From contig CBFIHP010000006.1 of the NCBI GenBank assembly GCA_965662355.1, positions 124,001 through 188,000 of the forward strand: DNA of 64,000 bases. The letters are read 5' to 3'. Positions 63,214-64,000 of this stretch are shown here, piece after piece. This DNA is from GCA-2683825 sp965662355. Lineage in GTDB: Bacteria; Planctomycetota; UBA1135; GCA-002686595. The number at the start of each line of letters is the position of its first letter. Position 1 is the first letter of the stretch. Both the position numbers and the translations under genes were made by a program. The notes under the pieces are model-generated. The model did not search any database, was not told where the DNA came from, and saw nothing but the letters and a program-made list of their open reading frames with translations.

Positions 63214-63836
63214 CGGACGCTGGCGACCATTTTCCGCGCACGGTCGCGGAGTACATCGAAGCGTTCGTTCTCGAGGTCGTCCGGCTGGAAGAGGCAATTC
63301 ACGAAGCCCACGCCGAAAGCGCCTGCGGCGAGGTAGTCGGCCGCGTTCTCCAGGGTCACGCCGGAGGTCGGGAAGATGCGCAGGAAGGGCAGGGGGCCGC
63401 GCACGATCTTGACGTACTCGGGGCCGTTCGGGGGTCCCGGGAACAGTTTGACGATCGGTGCCCCGAGACGATGCGCCATCAGCATCTCGCTGGGCGTGAA
63501 CGTGCCCGGAATGACCACGATGTCGTTCTCGATGCACCACTCGATCACTTCAGCGTCGCACACCGGAGAAACGAGAAAGCGTGCGCCGGCACCGACCGCG
63601 AGTCTTGCGTCCTCGACGTTCAGCACCGTCCCCGCGCCGATGAGCAGCTCGGTGTTCTTGGCTAGCTCTGCGATGGCGCCCAGAGCTCCGGGCGTGTTCA
63701 GAGTGCACTCGAGGATCTTGAACCCGCCTTCGACGGCGGCATGCAGAGCGGGCAAGACCGCGTGTGCGTGGGGCGTGCGCAAAATGGCCGAGCAGCGCTC
63801 GGTCGCCATGAAATCCAGCGTCTCTTCGATGGCCAT
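63210..63836 (-). CDS. eda: KDPG/KHG aldolase
   Basis: 208 aa. The class I aldolase TIM barrel shows Arg20 (AILR), Glu43 (ILECTLNTP), GAGTVLN near 68 and the Schiff-base Lys130 in APIVKLFPG, with FPTSGVTLENAADYLAAGA closing the barrel. Cleaves 2-keto-3-deoxy-6-phosphogluconate to pyruvate and glyceraldehyde-3-phosphate in the Entner-Doudoroff pathway; the 4-hydroxy-2-oxoglutarate activity is common in the family. No edd is visible. Coupled to recQ by a 4-bp overlap. Confidence 0.95.
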   Translation of the reverse strand: MAIEETLDFMATERCSAILRTPHAHAVLPALHAAVEGGFKILECTLNTPGALGAIAELAKNTELLIGAGTVLNVEDARLAVGAGARFLVSPVCDAEVIEWCIENDIVVIPGTFTPSEMLMAHRLGAPIVKLFPGPPNGPEYVKIVRGPLPFLRIFPTSGVTLENAADYLAAGAFGVGFVNCLFQPDDLENERFDVLRDRARKMVASVR

Positions 63837-63894
63837 GGAGGGCGATCATACGAAGGCCCTGCCCGGGTCCCAAAGCCTGCTCGGTTCCGCTGCG

Positions 63895-63935
63895 AAAAAG
63901 AGAGGGGGCAGCGAAGATATCTTCACTACCCCTCC
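63895..63935 (-). terminator. Rho-independent terminator
   Basis: Stem GAGGGG/CCCCTC around an inner GAAGAT/ATCTTC palindrome, followed on the minus strand by five T residues. It lies between the end of the gene at 63957 and the eda start, so it closes that upstream unit. Confidence 0.8.
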
Positions 63936-63956
63936 TGGGCTATCTGAGCGTGGGGA

Positions 63957-64000
63957 TCAGAGGGTGCTTTCCACGCGGCGTTTCAGGCTGGGCGTCGCGG
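63957..64000 (-). CDS. C-terminal end of an unidentified protein (partial)
   Basis: The frame reads ATPSLKRRVESTL then TGA, entering from beyond the window. The basic-then-polar ending and the strong terminator just downstream support a real gene end. No family can be assigned. Confidence 0.45.
   Translation of the reverse strand, partial: ATPSLKRRVESTL

Overview
The window is a GC-rich chromosomal segment that looks planctomycetal. Direct signs are a DUF1501/DUF1800 pair, three secreted sulfatases with intact Cys-x-Pro-x-Arg motifs, a very large PVC-type propeller/cytochrome c protein, a DUF1570-like zincin, two ASPIC/UnbV (CRTAC1) proteins and four sigma-70-family genes with no recognisable anti-sigma gene beside them. 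The phylum call is an inference from gene content; no rRNA or tRNA is visible. I see no transposase, integrase, CRISPR array or phage module.

Layout. 71-10609 (minus strand): a close-packed six-gene run reading PEP-hydrolase-like TIM barrel, Tm-1-like protein, 1664-aa SGNH/propeller/HEAT/discoidin/cupredoxin/cytochrome c protein, small zinc ribbon, class C beta-lactamase-fold hydrolase and a degenerate CHAT protein. 10700-13471 (plus): a ThuA-like lipoprotein, then a sigma factor fused to a membrane segment and a DUF4097 beta-solenoid. 13608-14995 (minus): FetAB-type iron exporter, preceded by a structured 573-bp non-coding stretch. 15569-18448 (minus): DUF1501 and DUF1800. 18624-23003 (plus): TPR-redoxin protein and M28 carboxypeptidase. 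22989-24326 (minus): GT4 glycosyltransferase. 24603-32425 (plus): a five-heme membrane cytochrome-TPR protein coupled to a CRTAC1 protein, then a second sigma factor fused to a membrane helix and carboxypeptidase-regulatory-like repeats.

32515-36877 holds a lipoprotein, a HTH protein, two divergent sulfatases and a GIY-YIG protein. 37004-39584 is a tight trio: acyl carrier protein, luciferase-like monooxygenase and ketosynthase. 39599-44261 holds a coiled-coil protein, a membrane protein, a CHRD-domain remnant, a YjbR protein and a secreted choice-of-anchor B protein. 44276-50756 (plus) contains FixH-like/MauG, sulfatase, and DUF4198/BNR-repeat genes. 51081-64000 carries a sulfotransferase, a sigma factor, pgi, a DUF1570-like zincin, a CRTAC1/TPR lipoprotein pair, a zinc-ribbon SDR protein, a further sigma-like protein, recQ coupled to eda, and the tail of another gene.

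The main themes are surface and periplasmic catabolism and redox (sulfatases, cytochromes, cupredoxin, CRTAC1) and membrane-anchored one-polypeptide sigma factors. The most distinctive observations are the two sigma-TM-ectodomain fusions, a conserved 31-32-bp element shared by the sigma-DUF4097 and multiheme cytochrome upstream regions, the repeated TPR-to-CRTAC1 translational coupling, the ACP/LLM/KAS mini-cluster, and the two halves of a Tm-1-like protein encoded as neighbours.
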